Shown: one piece after another, positions 11,033 to 22,070 of the stretch
Position numbering within the stretch: the first letter of the stretch is position 1
Layout: each line of letters opens with the position of its first letter
DNA from: Phascolarctos cinereus
Lineage: Eukaryota; Chordata; Mammalia; Diprotodontia; Phascolarctidae
Assembly: GCF_002099425.1 (NCBI RefSeq)
Contig: NW_018344059.1
Coordinates: 6,398,001-6,462,000 of the forward strand
Direction of reading: 5' to 3'
Length of the DNA stretch: 64,000 bases
Translations under genes and position numbers: made by a program
The notes under the pieces: generated by a model
The model's database searches: none
Seen by the model: the letters and a program-made list of their open reading frames with translations, nothing else
What the model was told of the DNA's origin: nothing

Positions 11033-11167
11033 CCCAGAGACAACAAGCTCCCCACCCAGGTTCTGAACCTCTGCCTTGACTTTGCTGCAGATGTTGAGCT
11101 GATGGCAGTAGAGAGCGATGCGCTGTAGATATGCAAGGAGGTCCTGTTTGCAGGCTGAGTCTGGACA
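11033..11167 (-). CDS. CTNNA1: CTNNA1 exon 17, core of the actin-binding domain
   Basis: The 135 nt (phase 0 to phase 0) encode human residues 767-811: CPDSACKQDLLAYLQRIALY, then CHQLNICSKVKAEVQN and LGGELVVSG. This is the heart of the F-actin-binding surface; Leu785, Ile792 and Val796, implicated in actin binding, are all present. The acceptor is CTTCCAG (CAG 11170-11168) and the donor GTGAGT (11032 downward). It is identical to human by my reading. The neighbouring frame at 11019-11366 on this strand is a shadow of this exon. Confidence 0.97.
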
Positions 11168-11801
11168 CTGGAAGGTAAAACAGTATTTTTAACCTAACAG
11201 TCCTCTGAAGATAGATAACAGCTCCTTTGTAAAGCACCGTGTAATGCCAGCTATTACTATCGGCGCCTGGGCCTGCCCACGAAGGCTGCAGCACAGAGAT
11301 GGACTTGCAGCACAGACTCCCTTCTAGGGGGAGGGAAAGCAGGCAACTGGGATGTGTCTGGAACAAGCTTCATGAACTAAGATAACACAAGTTACCTAAT
11401 TACATCCATAATGTAATGTGGGGGAAAAAAAAAGAAAATTAAGGAGACATAAAAGCCAGTCAGATGATGAAATCCAAATGAGAAAATTAACATTCATGAA
11501 AATTGCTTTTAAAAAATTTCTATATTATGTTAATTCTGCTAAAAGCAAATGCTGGTGGTTCAGATTATATACAATAGTATAACAATTCCTGAGGAATCTG
11601 GCTCAGTGGTTGTTTTTTTTTTTTAACCTCAGCAGCATTCTATACCTCCAGCTGTGTTCTCTACCTCCAAAGTTGGATGTCCCCAAACTGTTCTTTGGCT
11701 TTCTCCAGGAGGTCATGGATTCTTTGCAAATGAGAATGAGTAACAACTAAGAAATAAGGATTGCTTCCATCACTCATATCAGATATAGCCCTGATACTCA
11801 C
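11168..11801 (-). other. CTNNA1: CTNNA1 intron 16
   Basis: The intron is 634 bp with GT-AG borders (GTGAGTATC donor). It is AT-rich with poly(A)/(T) runs near 11420 and 11612; no repeat family is recognised. Confidence 0.85.
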
Positions 11802-11907
11802 ATGGTCTGCGATGGTTCTTCCCAACTTATCCATCCTTGATCCTGCCTCAGCAATTTTCTTAGCTGCACTAATTACATCTGATGTGTTTTTAAGTGGTCC
11901 TTTGCCT
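11802..11907 (-). CDS. CTNNA1: CTNNA1 exon 16, actin-binding domain
   Basis: The 106 nt complete Arg731 (AG from exon 15 plus A here) and encode GKGPLKNTSDVISAAKKIAE and AGSRMDKLGRTIADH (human 732-766). Entry is by TTTTGCAG and exit by GTGAGT. The sequence belongs to the helical bundle of the actin-binding domain and equals the human exon in length and, by memory, in sequence. A frame that continues past both borders (11661-12005) is an artefact of read-through into intron. Confidence 0.97.
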
Positions 11908-12266
11908 CTGCAAAAAACAATCAGAAAACACTCATAATCAAGGCCAGAAATACTAGACCTTATGAGTAAGCAGTGAAAGGCTGGCACTTGGGCAGAGGGT
12001 GTCAAGCACCATATCCTCCTAGGGACCTCTTTAGGGGAATCTAGTCATAAGCATTAGGAGGGGGCAGAAAGATAAAGGGGGGGGGCGCGCGCCCAGCGAC
12101 CAGGGTGGTCTAATACCCCTCAGAAAATGAAACCCTATAAGGGATGTACTGTGTTAACTTGCTACTAGAAAAATCTCAAGGATACATTGGCTCCTTTGTA
12201 CAGGAAGCATTCAAGACCCCTCGCCCTTCTCCCACTGCTTGCTGAAATGTGGCCACGTGGGCTCAC
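11908..12266 (-). other. CTNNA1: CTNNA1 intron 15
   Basis: A short 359-bp intron with a GTGAGC donor. It contains a G run passing into GCGCGCGCCC at about 12079-12095, a GC-rich island in otherwise AT-rich sequence. No repeat is recognised. Confidence 0.85.
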
Positions 12267-12448
12267 CTGGTGAAATCTGTCATCTCCATCATGATCATGC
12301 ACATCTGTTTGGCCAGCACAATGATGTCATTGCCACTGTCGTCCCATTTGGACACCTCAGCATCCAGCTTGCTCTTCTCTTCCTGAAAGCTGGCCACCTG
12401 CTCAGCAATTTTAGCTTTCTGTTCTTGGGGAAGCTGTGCCATGATAGC
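12267..12448 (-). CDS. CTNNA1: CTNNA1 exon 15, start of the actin-binding domain
   Basis: The 182 nt (phase 0 start, phase 2 end) encode human 671-730 plus two bases of Arg731: AIMAQLPQEQKAKIAEQ, VASFQEEKSKLDAEVSKWDD, SGNDIIVLAKQMCMIMMEMT, DFT. The junction with exon 14 rebuilds the R-A-I-M motif (human 670-673), the short segment at the front of the actin-binding domain that regulates force-dependent actin binding. The acceptor is TTTCAG and the donor GTGAGC. It is identical to human by my reading. Confidence 0.97.
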
Positions 12449-13828
12449 CTGAAATAACGTCATAAAAAGAGAATGCAGTTCTCCAAGCACATCATCCAGT
12501 CAGTCATTCCTATTGGTTTTTCCAAGAACGTTTCCAACAGGCAATCTGTGACCCACAGACAGGATAATACCATGATAGGCTTCACTGTGCCTGAAGGGTT
12601 ATTTCTTTTCATCTGGAACTGAAGTTTATAACAACTTAAATTACCTACCAACCTGCAGGAACAAGTTCTTAAAGGGAAACCGAGTGAGATCAGCAGAAGG
12701 CTGATGCAGCTCTGTTCACATTCTCAAACTCCGCCTTCTCTGGAAGGAGCTAACTTGTGAAATGGCTTCCCCAGAATGCCAAAAACCGTATGTTTTTCAC
12801 TTTAGCATAGTGCTTTACGTCTGACTTTTTTTTCAAGGTGATTCAGAAGTAGTTTGGAGTGCGTGCTTTGAAGGAGGAAAGAGAAATCCACTGGGGAATA
12901 GAAATCCCTACCATGTGACCCTGCATTTAAGTTTCATGAAAGCACCATTTCGTTTTCTTGGGGCTCAGAAGCACTTCCACAGGTCCAATGACAACCTTTG
13001 GGATGAGGCAGCAGATGGTAAAGGGAGGTACACAATGGTCCAAGAAGGCCACAGGTCTCTGACAACTCAAGACAGGCAGAGTCCTCATCCTGAGTGCAAG
13101 GAAATGACCATAGACCAAGGAATTCTGGAATAGTTTCTCCTAAGTATAGTTCCCAAAGTTAAATGTCAGAAATGTGACTAATAGGGAACCACTGTTCAAG
13201 TGATTTTAGAAGAATGAAAAAGCCTATTCTAGTAGTTTTTCATGGCATCCTCCCAAGAAGACAAAATGGTAGTGATTGAAGATGCAACACTTCAAATACA
13301 TGCAATAGCATCGGCTATTTTCCTCAAATGTAGCGTTGCTAATATTTCAGCCATCAAAAATTAATTTTTCCCCATCTACGCTAACATTTGAGGCCTAAAC
13401 AATAGTTTGCAAAGGGAAGGGATTGGCTTTGGATGAAAGCCATTGTCATTTCTTGGCTTAATGCATTTTCTTGAACCAAAGACTTCATTATCTGTGTTTC
13501 ATTTCCACTGGGAAAGAGCCATAACCCTATTCTAAAGGGGCAGGCTTTCCTTCCTTGGGTTTTTTATCTGAACTAAATGTTAGAAATACTCTGGAAAACT
13601 CTGCAGCCTACTCAGCCTCAATACAGTAGTTTTATTTGTGCCTTAATGTTCTGCTTCATTTCTACTGCATGAAAGAATAAAGAATGGAGGTCAAAACACT
13701 GATAATATATCTTCTGCAAGAAAGAGCAGATTCAGGTGGCTGTGTATGTGTATGTGAGTGTGACCACACAGTTCAGAGGGGGTTAAACCGTTTAAACATC
13801 CATCTTCTCCAAGAAAACATATCCTTAC
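12449..13828 (-). other. CTNNA1: CTNNA1 intron 14
   Basis: The intron is 1,380 bp with a GTAAGG donor. I see no recognisable transposon, RNA gene or nested gene. Confidence 0.85.
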
Positions 13829-13939
13829 TCGAGCACTTTGACCAGCAATAAGTTGATCATCTTCAGTCTGGATACTTGTTCTACTTCTAACATCAAAGTC
13901 TTCAGTCTCAAAGTCAGAATCATCCAACTCTTCAGGAGT
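13829..13939 (-). CDS. CTNNA1: CTNNA1 exon 14, phospho-linker
   Basis: The 111 nt (37 codons, both borders phase 0) encode human 634-670, the acidic linker between the M domain and the actin-binding domain. TPEELDDSDFETEDFDVRSR is followed by TSIQTEDDQLIAGQSAR. The CK2/CK1 phosphorylation sites reported for alpha-E-catenin (Ser641, Ser652, Ser655, Thr658) are all present. Val656 of human is Ile here, a conservative change between two phospho-sites. The acceptor is GGTTTTAG and the donor GTAAGG. The acidic run around Ser641 (DDSDFETED) is a textbook CK2 context. Confidence 0.97.
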
Positions 13940-15944
13940 CTAAAACCAAAAAAAAAAATTTCAGAAGTCTTGTTAACATTTCAGATGAACCAAATTCAGC
14001 CTGCCACTTTCAAATGATAAATAAATCACACGCGTTCTAGCCAGAAAGTCACATTAGGGAAAAGACAGGACAGAAACTACTCTTGGTACACTGTGGTGTG
14101 GACCAAAGTTTTGTGGGAACATCCTCTAATTCATGGATAACTGCTTGGGGATAGACACTTGACGGCTCAGGATAATCATTTACAGATGAATCCATGCAGA
14201 GGCCATGTCATATTTATTAAATACACTGTAAAAAGGATCAATATAACACACTCAAGATTCGTAAGACAATATTAAAGAACAGTTAGTAGGTTTCAGCAAC
14301 AGGGTCTCCAAAACCTTCATTCATGTTTTCACCATCATCCATGCTCATAAACTTTTAACAAAGCGCAAAGCTCTTGTTTAGAATATAACTGAAAACAAAG
14401 CCTGCATAGGGTTAATGACATTGGTAGTAAACTAATTTGTAGTGTCCATGTGGAGAGCTTCTGACTTGTAGTTAGCTCAATTTCTGTGCAGAAGACTAAA
14501 CTCAAACAGCCTAACTTTGGGTTCTGTTTAGTTTTTGACAGCTCCAGGCAACTGAAAATGTAGAACAAAAGATTTTTTCATATGTACTATTTCCAAATAT
14601 GACTAATTGATTATACCAGAGGTATGAATTACAATCACACGTAATCTGCTATAGCTTTTTTGTACAAGGAAGAAAACTGACCAAAGTGACCAGCTGATCC
14701 CTCTGCCACCCAAAGAGTCCAGGCACAGCTTTGGGAAGGGTCTGTTTTGTTGCCCCAGCGGGGAGGAGCTAGGATAAGTCTGATTAAGTCTCAGTATTTA
14801 AATGTTCACTGCTGAGTTAAGGCTAGTCATTTCCCTGTATGTGTGCAGGACACCATGGATTTCCTAGATACTTCCAAATAAAGGCAAAGGTGAAACCTAT
14901 TATGGAGAGAAGCTGCTGCACTGAAAATGGAGGCTTCTTATGTAGCATTAAGTCTCACACCTTTCCCACCATACAAAAAAAGAGAAAAATTAACAAAAAT
15001 CATGCCCTATCTCAGGGTGACAACATTTCCAGACTATAAGTTTTTTGGCTATTCCAGGAAGACAAAGCAAATGATAATAGCAACAAAGAAGTGGAAAGGA
15101 ACTGGTGGTAATGTTAAATGCAAAGGGGAGTTAACATTCATAGGATCTGATAGTTTCTGCAAACAAAAGTCTACAGATTATTTGCTGCCGGTTAAGAACC
15201 TTTTCTATAGATATTATACAGGCCCTATGCCTACGAGTTCATGAACATCAGGATTTCCAGGGGAGGAAACTTCCACCAGTGAAGGTCACCATCTTCTTGG
15301 CAACTCTGAACACTGTCATACTGGTTCGTTTACAATGGGTAATTACTCATAACGATGTGGTAAAAAGGCAGGCACACATACAAGGTTTATAGATAACAAA
15401 AACTGGTACAAAGGCTATCCATCATGATAAGGAGTCAACTAGTAAAGGAAAGGGATTTTCTAGCAAGCTCTATGAGCTCACTGCCTCATGTGATCTCCTC
15501 CGGAAAGGGCAAACATGACTGGCCCAATGCCACCATCTTTCCCTGCAGTGAGCGGTCCTCAAAGTAGGTCCAGCCTTCCTGCCCTGGACCTAAGGTGGAC
15601 ATCTCACCAGGCCTCCTACAGCTCTAGCAGAAGGTAATTCTCAAGATCTCACGTATTTCTGATAACATTTCTCATGTTCTAAAACCATAAAAAGACCCAG
15701 TGTTTTCTGGAAGCTCTAGGAACAACACATTTCATTAATGAGTGAATCTAAATGAGCTCACAGGCAAGGGCCCTGTTTTGTTGCATTCATACATGAGAGC
15801 CTTTTAGAAGCCCATGTAAACTCAGACCACAGGCAATCTATTAATCCTCCTCTTTGAGGCCTTATGAAAAGGGAAAGGGGAATTGAGATTTTCTCCTTAT
15901 TTTGTTTTCCTCTGCCTAAAGAGAAAGAACTAACCTTGAGAGAT

Positions 15945-16075
15945 ATGACTGTTGGGGAGGGACAATTGGGTTAAATGACTTGCCCAGGGTCACACAGCTA
16001 ATACATGTCTGAGGCTGGATTTGAATTCAGGTCTTCTTGACTCCAGGTTCATAACTCTTCATCTGAGTCTTGAAG
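15945..16075 (-). repeat. tRNA-derived SINE, partial
   Basis: Antisense SINE signs are present: TGACTTGCCCAGGGTCACACAGC, TGAGGCTGGATTTGAATTCAGG, TCTTCTTGACTCCAGG. The 5' end of the element is decayed. Confidence 0.7.
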
Positions 16076-16320
16076 TTGATTCAAGAGGCCAAAGTTTAAA
16101 GCACCCATAACCAGACTTTCCTCTGACTAGATATTTGATTAGATTTTAAATAAAATATACCACTGATACACGTTAACATGTTGTAGTAGAAAGAGCCCTG
16201 AACAAAGGCCTGTCTTCCATCTGTTGGTCAGATGTTTACCTTCTCTAATCTTCCGTTTCTTAACCTGTGCCCGGCATAAGCACTCGTGCTTTGTTAATCT
16301 TGATGACAGCCCACATACAC

Positions 16321-16495
16321 CTTTTTTTTTTTTTTAAATCAGGACATACTAGACACAGCCAAAGGAGCACACAGTGAGGGGCTGGGGAGAGGTATCTGCC
16401 CAGGGTCACACAGACAATGTCTTAAGGAGGATTTAAACCCAGGTCTTCTTGAGTCCAAGTACAGTGCTTCATCACCTGTGCCAGAAGAATTGCTA
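16321..16495 (-). repeat. tRNA-derived SINE with T-rich tail
   Basis: A run of 15 T (16321-16335) marks the tail of a - strand element. GCCCAGGGTCACACAGAC, GGATTTAAACCCAGGTCTTC and TGAGTCCAAGTACAGTGC follow in the order expected for a SINE on that strand. Confidence 0.65.
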
Positions 16496-16848
16496 ACACT
16501 TGTTTCAAGAACTACTTGTTTTGGTAAAATAAATTGAAATTCATTTAAAAGATATTTTAGTTTTAAGCTATCTAAGACCTAAAATTTTTAGCCTAGAATT
16601 GAATCTTTGTCCCAAATTAAATTGTCATATCACACCTATTTGGCCTTACCCTGCTTTGACAAAGTTTTGGTTTTAGGTTGCATTCAAGAGTCATTTTTGA
16701 CAACATAATTAAATACCTGGTTTTAACAGCTTTTAAAATCATGATGTTGATATACTGTAACTGAGTCAGCTCAGCCCCAGAATGCTGCATTGCTGAAGCT
16801 GAGCAAATGATGACGCACAGTTAAACTGTCTCAAATACAGTTCCTCAC

Positions 16849-17000
16849 CCTTATCATCAACACAGCTTTTCTGATGTCCCGAATGCCATCATACACCAAT
16901 CGTGAGGCATCAATAAATTCATTTTCATCCATTGGTTGGGCGGGATCAGAACTGAGAGCTTCCACGGCAGCTTCCACTTGCTCAGTAAAACGTGGCATAA
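16849..17000 (-). CDS. CTNNA1: CTNNA1 exon 13, M domain end
   Basis: The 152 nt complete Val583 and encode MPRFTEQVEAAVEALSSDPA, QPMDENEFIDASRLVYDGIR and DIRKAVLMIR (human 584-633), the last part of the M3 helical bundle. The acceptor is TTTCAG and the donor GTGAGG. Length and phase (1 to 0) equal the human exon. It has no discernible change from human. The 60-codon frame 16857-17039 on the same strand is a shadow in another phase. Confidence 0.97.
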
Positions 17001-17293
17001 CTGAAATAAAATGACAGTACCATGGGTCATGTGGCCCATCTGATGTTATAACTTCTTCAACTAGCTTTTATAACAGAATCGATACCCCATTCCTTAAGTG
17101 CTTATGTTTATGACTAAGAGGCTGAATTCCTTAAAAGTAAATGATATTTATTACAGAAGAACTAAAATGCAATTATTTTCCATCCAGATTAACCATTCCT
17201 CTTCAATAGAGTGGCAAAATAATTTAGTATGGGTTGCTACATTCTAGTTGCCTGGATCCCCAGGAAACGAGAAAGACATTCCCCCAGACCCAC
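17001..17293 (-). other. CTNNA1: CTNNA1 intron 12
   Basis: The shortest intron in the window (293 bp), with a GTGGGT donor. No repeats are recognised. Confidence 0.9.
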
Positions 17294-17494
17294 CTGTATT
17301 CGAAAGCAGTCTGGTGGCCTCAAGAACCTTTTCAGTATAGACTCCAGGTTCATAGTTATCCATCTCTGAAGTGACAACATGAATGACTCTGGCTGCCCGA
17401 CCCCGAATGGCACCAGCAGTGCGGTCTAGACCATCAACATCTTTTTCTTGGAGAGCAATTACACACTTGTTTACGTCTTCCAAAATGTGATTCT
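17294..17494 (-). CDS. CTNNA1: CTNNA1 exon 12, force-sensing part of the M domain
   Basis: The 201 nt (phase 1 to phase 1) encode human 516-582: ENHILEDVNKCVIALQEKDV, DGLDRTAGAIRGRAARVIHV, VTSEMDNYEPGVYTEKVLEA, TRLLSNT. Glu521, Arg548 and Arg551, which form the salt bridges that keep the M domain closed until tension opens it and exposes the vinculin site, are all present. Lys577 of human is Arg here. The acceptor is CTCACCAG and the donor GTGGGT. A frame that reads on into the introns (17244-17531) is not the true protein end. Confidence 0.97.
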
Positions 17495-17754
17495 CTGGTG
17501 AGAAAAAAATCAGAGAAATATTTGAGGACATCTTCTAGATATGAAACTTTAAAGTAATCAAACAATTGGTGTGGCAAACACAAACTTAAGTAACTAGGAA
17601 ATATGAATAAAAATCCTGTAACTATAAGGCTCAATATTAACTTAGGGCACAAATACAAGTCACAAGTACTTTTCTCTATCTAAGAAACCTAAATTATTTC
17701 ACTCCCCTTATAAAAGTGCTATTTTCACTGAAAATTTTAAACCCAACCCAGCAA

Positions 17755-17870
17755 CTTGCTCTCTGTGTGACAATGGGCAAAGTCCCTTCACCTGTCTTGC
17801 CTTAATTTCCTATTCTGTAAGAAGCCAGTAGTGGCAGGAGGACTGGATTAGACCAGTGGTGCTTTCTGTA
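17755..17870 (+). repeat. MIR-like SINE fragment
   Basis: CTCTGTGTGACAATGGGCAAAGTCCCTTCACCTGTC...CTTAATTTCC...GGACTGGATTAGACC follows the central MIR/THER1 sequence (TGTGTGACCTTGGGCAAGTC). Confidence 0.6.
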
Positions 17871-18134
17871 TGCAAGTCAAAGCAAGATTTGTCCTCAGTG
17901 AATTGCCTGAGTTCCCAAAGACCCCAGAAGTACAGCAACTGTTCATGGGCCCAATCCAAATGTTTGGCACAGAAACTTTAGCCTAGACTAGTCAGCCCCA
18001 TCTTAGGCAACTAGACCTCACAGTGATGGGTACTAGGTTTAGTGTGGCTACAAGAATGGCTTCAGCTCTTCCTCTGAATTTAAGCGATTGCCCAGCCTGG
18101 CTCTCTCTCAACGTCTGGCCACACTAGGCTGCCT

Positions 18135-18260
18135 CCTGTGCCAGTCAATTCAACTCAACAAACACTGATGAAGAATCCACCCTGTCTAAGCACTGCATCA
18201 GGCAGTAAAGAGACAGAGAACGGACAGCCATCACAAGGAGCTCTGCCTGTCTACTAGAAA
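18135..18260 (+). repeat. Unnamed old dispersed repeat, 5' part
   Basis: CAACTCAACAAACACTGATGAAGAATCCACC, GCACTGCATCAGGCAGTAAAGAGACAGAG and CACAAGGAGCTCTGCCTGTCTA correspond in order to the copies at 3985 and 59305. Confidence 0.45.
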
Positions 18261-19074
18261 TCTGAGGATGAATATCCAAATGACACAAAAAGAGAGACAG
18301 ACAGAGACAGAGAAAATGCAGTGGCAGCTGGGGAGGCTCCAAGGTCTTCAGGAAGGAGGAGGAGGAACAATCTATGAACAGGTGAGATCCTTCACCAATG
18401 TAGAGACAGAAATCTCAGCTAGAACATCAAATTCAGGGACCAGTAGGAACAGAATGGAATGAACACAGGACTGGAAATAAGAAATATGGTGGGACACTGG
18501 ATTACTGAGTTCAATTCTATCTGGTTCCTTCAGAAAGATATCTTTATGGTCTCTATTCTGATCTACTGTTCTACTTTTATTTTATTCTTTTATTTATTTA
18601 TTTTTTAAGCAGAACCAAACTATTTTGAGACCGATTCTGATTTTCTTAGAGATAAGTAAATTGAGAAGTGCAGGTTGGGGGAGAAAGGTTCCATTTTGGA
18701 CACGATGAGTTTGAGATATCAAATGTCCATAAAGAGATGTTCTGAGGGAGAGAATTTGGAACTCAAAGATTAAAATGTTTTTACAAAAGTAAAATATCAA
18801 ATTAAAAATGTTTTCACAGAATTTAGGATAGAGTGAAGAATAATCTGTATAACAATGTGGGAAAATTAACTAAAGACATGAAAGGATACAAGGGCTTTCC
18901 AAATAACCTAAAACAAAGGAAAGATAGGAACTTTCGCTAAATAAGAAAAAGGAACACATTTAATTTGTGAATTTTTAAAAAAAGCAATTAAATAAGTTGA
19001 ACTATAATTCAAATTAAGAATTAATGAATCCCCCCCCCCTGGAATCAGTTTGATAAATTAACAATATTAGCAAT

Positions 19075-19870
19075 AATTTAGGAGAAATGTTTGAAAATGA
19101 GCCATTCTCCAATTGTTAAATGGTCTAAGGATATGAACAGACAGTTCTCAAGGGAAGAAACCCAGGCTATCTGTAATATGGAAAAATGCTCCAAATCACT
19201 ACTAATTAAAGAAATGCAAATTAAAGTAATTCTGAGATTTCAACTCATATCCAATGAAGTGGCAAAGATTAAAAAAAAAAAAAGGAAAAATGATAAATGT
19301 TGGAGGAGCTGAGGGGGAAAAAGTACCATGGATGTGGTGGTGGTGTACAACCACTCTGGAAAGCAAACTGGACCTATATACAAAATCAACTACCACTGCA
19401 AGGCCTATACTCAAAAGAGATCAAAGAAAGAGCAAAATATTTATTAACAACTTTGCTTTGTGTCGGCAAAACAAAATAAAAACTGAAATTAAAGGAGATG
19501 TCTATCAATTGAGAAATGGCTGAATAAACTGGGACAGATGAATGTGATAGCATACTATTGTGCCTTAAGAAATGAGGAACAGATAATTTAAAAGAGATAC
19601 AGACACTTAATGTGGACTGAGACAGAGTAAAGTAAGCAGAGCGATAATCTGTAACACTTCTGTTATAAAAACGAAAAATTCTGAGTTTTAAAAACTAATG
19701 AAACAAGGGAAACCAAGAGAACCATTTGCACAATAACCACACCGCTGCAAAGACAAACCCTGAAAGCTTTAAGAACCACCATCAATACAGAGAACGAACA
19801 TCCATGATCCTGCAAGAAGGGTGATGGGACATGTTCTCCATTAAAAACATGACAGGTTTAGGGTACACAG
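19075..19870 (+). mobile_element. L1 LINE 3' end, old copy
   Basis: The + strand has the end of L1 ORF2: [18 protein letters not shown] near 19103, CSKSLLIKEMQIKV near 19188, then decayed sequence down to AATGGCTGAATAAACTGGGAC and CATACTATTGTGCC at about 19515-19563. These match the motifs of the young L1 at 33.9-34.6 kb ([21 protein letters not shown]). It is 5'-truncated, with stops throughout. The 3'UTR then runs into the CA repeat. Confidence 0.8.
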
Positions 19871-19874
19871 TGAT

Positions 19875-19883
19875 ACACACACA

Positions 19884-19929
<46 letters not shown>
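19875..19929. repeat. (CA)n microsatellite
   Basis: About 27 CA units with one interruption (ACAAACAC). It sits between the older L1 3' end and the next L1 3' end, so it may have grown from an A-rich L1 tail. The ORF crossing it is meaningless. Confidence 0.97.
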
Positions 19930-19930
<1 letters not shown>

Positions 19931-20019
19931 TTATATTTGTAAGTGGCCATTCAGGGAATCTGTTCTGCTTGACTATGCATAACTGTTACAAGAAATTTGT
20001 TTTTCCATGTAAAGACTTG

Positions 20020-20470
20020 CACGGTCAATGCTGAGTGAAGTGAGCAGAACCAGAAGAATGTTGTACACAGTAACAGCCACGTTGTGTGATGACTGATATA
20101 GGCAGACTTAACCCTTCTCAGCAATACAAGGATCTAAGACATCTCCAAAGGCCTCGTGATGGAAAATGCTATCCATATCCAAAGAAAGAACTATGGAGTG
20201 TGAATGCGGATCGAAGCAGACTATTTGCTATTTTTTTCCTTCTGTTTTGTTTCCTCTTTCTGGTGGTTTCTCCTATTGGTTCTAATTCTTCCTTACAACA
20301 TGACTAATGTGAAAATGTTTAATAGGAATGTATATGTACAGCCTATATCAGATTGCGCTACATCCTGGGGAAGAATGGAGAGAAAAATTTAAAACTCATG
20401 AGCTTATGGAAGTGATTGCTGATTAATCAAAATAAATTAATTAAAAGTACTGAATGAAAAATAAATTTGT
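20020..20470 (+). mobile_element. L1 LINE 3' end, younger copy, 5'-truncated
   Basis: From GCTGAGTGAAGTGAGCAGAACC onward this follows the 3' end of the young L1 at 34.56-34.93 kb closely: CCCTTCTCAGCAATACAAGG, ATCTAAGACATCTCCA, GGAAAATGCTATCC, CCAAAGAAAGAACTATGGA, then ACATGACTAATGTGAAAATG. It is the same subfamily and is heavily 5'-truncated. Confidence 0.85.
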
Positions 20471-21039
20471 TTTTCTTTTTCCCCCTTTAATAGGGTGAGA
20501 GGGAGAAAAAATTTCTGTAAGTTTTTTAAAAACAGAAGTGAGATACAGATGTGAAAAATACTGCATACATTCTGAGGTAAAGTCACTGCATTATCAGTTT
20601 TACTCTTTTACAAAAGACATCTCAGAAACTGTTTTAGATTTAATGTGACTAAATAAACTGATTCCTTATTTAAACAGAACAAAACTGAGTTTGGGTCAAC
20701 ATTAAATTTCTAAACACCTATCATCGTAAAAATCTGATAAGTTTACCATACTTTCTTTTTAGGGTGTGGTGCCTTACACATAACAGATACTGAATAAATA
20801 TTGAGCACAAAATAAGAAACAAGTTGTGATGAATAAACTACGTGATATGGATTAAAATTTAGTGGGCTTAGCTAGCAACTCAAAGTTATAAATCAATATT
20901 GTACCAACTAGATTTCCATGGAACTTCATTCTAAGTGCCATTAATTTCAATTACATCACTGAAATCTTCAAGTAAATGATAAAGGCAATAAACATTCAGT
21001 TCGATTCTTGGCAACATCAGAGGAAGGATGGTAGATTAA

Positions 21040-21420
21040 AAAAAAAATACTGACAAGTACCAACGTTGAGGGGCTATAGGTAGACTCACTACTACACTGC
21101 CAGTGGAGCTAAGTATGAGTCTAACCATTTAACAAAGCATGTTGGAATTGTATTAGAAAAGTCATTAAACTGTCTATCACCTTTGACCCAGCAATCATAC
21201 CACTGAGCACTTACACCAAGGAAGCCACAATGCAGCAAACTATTACTAGCAGCTCCTTTCTGTGGAATGCAAATGTAAAGGAATCCAATTACATTGTAAG
21301 AAATTAACTATTTGAAGAATGCAAAGATACATGAAAAAACTTAAGAACTAACGCAGAACAAAGCAAACAGACCTGGAAAATAAAATAATGAAGAAAACGA
21401 AAACAATCTTAAAAGGTGGC
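21040..21420 (+). mobile_element. L1 LINE 3' fragment, decayed
   Basis: GTATTAGAAAAGTCATTAAACTG...CCTTTGACCCAGCAATCATACCACTGAGCACTTACACCAAGGAAG matches the part of ORF2 that reads PFDPAIALLGLYPKE in the young L1. The sequence is heavily mutated. Confidence 0.65.
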
Positions 21421-21484
21421 GAAACTGATTAAAACGAACAACCTTAATCCCAGAGACCGAATGGTTAAACAAACACACTTCCCT

Positions 21485-21720
21485 CTTCTAAGGAGAGTCA
21501 AGGGAGACCCGAGTTTAAATGCTGCTTCTGACACTTAGTAGCTATATATGATGCTCCTGGACAGATAAGCCACAAGCTCTTCCATCAGTTTTCTCCCATC
21601 AAATAGTATCAGATACTTGCAGTACCTCTTACAGGGTCGCTTGTGAGGCTCAAACAAGATAATGTATGTAAAAACTTGCAAACGTTCAAGTGCTATATAA
21701 AAGTCAGCCATTATGGCAGT
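21485..21720 (+). repeat. MIR SINE
   Basis: Near-complete sense order: GAGTTTAAATGCTGCTTCTGACACTTAGTAGC, later GGTCGCTTGTGAGGCTCAAACAAGATAATGTATG and CAAGTGCTATATAAAAGTCAGCCATTATG, as in the MIR 3' half. Confidence 0.8.
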
Positions 21721-21894
21721 GAAATGTTGCACACACTATAAAGATAATTGTGCTGATTGATTTTGCTTGGCTTCTTTTGTGTTACAAGGAAAATAAGTGG
21801 TGTAAAAATCAAAAGGATCAATAAAACCTAAAAAATATATACTGGATTTTGAATCAGGATATATTGCTTCTAATCCCATCTCTGACACCAACTA

Positions 21895-22070
21895 TTTTCA
21901 CCCTTCATAGAGCCTCAGATTTAAAGGTGGGAGGGACCTATGAAATCACCTACTTCAACTCGGTCATTTTACAGATAAGGAAACTGAGGCCCAGAGATGG
22001 TCACAGAGGGAGCAAGTGGCAGAGCCAGGTCAACTACTTCCAAACCCCCTACCCTATGCACTATATTATG
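21895..22070 (-). repeat. Old MIR-like repeat
   Basis: AAAGGTGGGAGGGACCTATGAAATCACC and CATTTTACAGATAAGGAAACTGAGGCCCAGAGATGGTCACAGAGGG are typical of an old mammalian interspersed repeat in antisense. The exact family is uncertain. Confidence 0.65.

Larger units (their letters stand above)
13940..16848 (-). other. CTNNA1: CTNNA1 intron 13
   Basis: The intron is 2,909 bp. Two tRNA-derived SINEs (15.95 and 16.32 kb) lie in the part nearer exon 13; 13940-15940 holds nothing I recognise. Donor GTGAGG, acceptor TTTTAG. Confidence 0.85.

Noticed and set aside
19831-20034. Thr-His repeat protein
   Set aside because: It is produced by the (CA)n tract.
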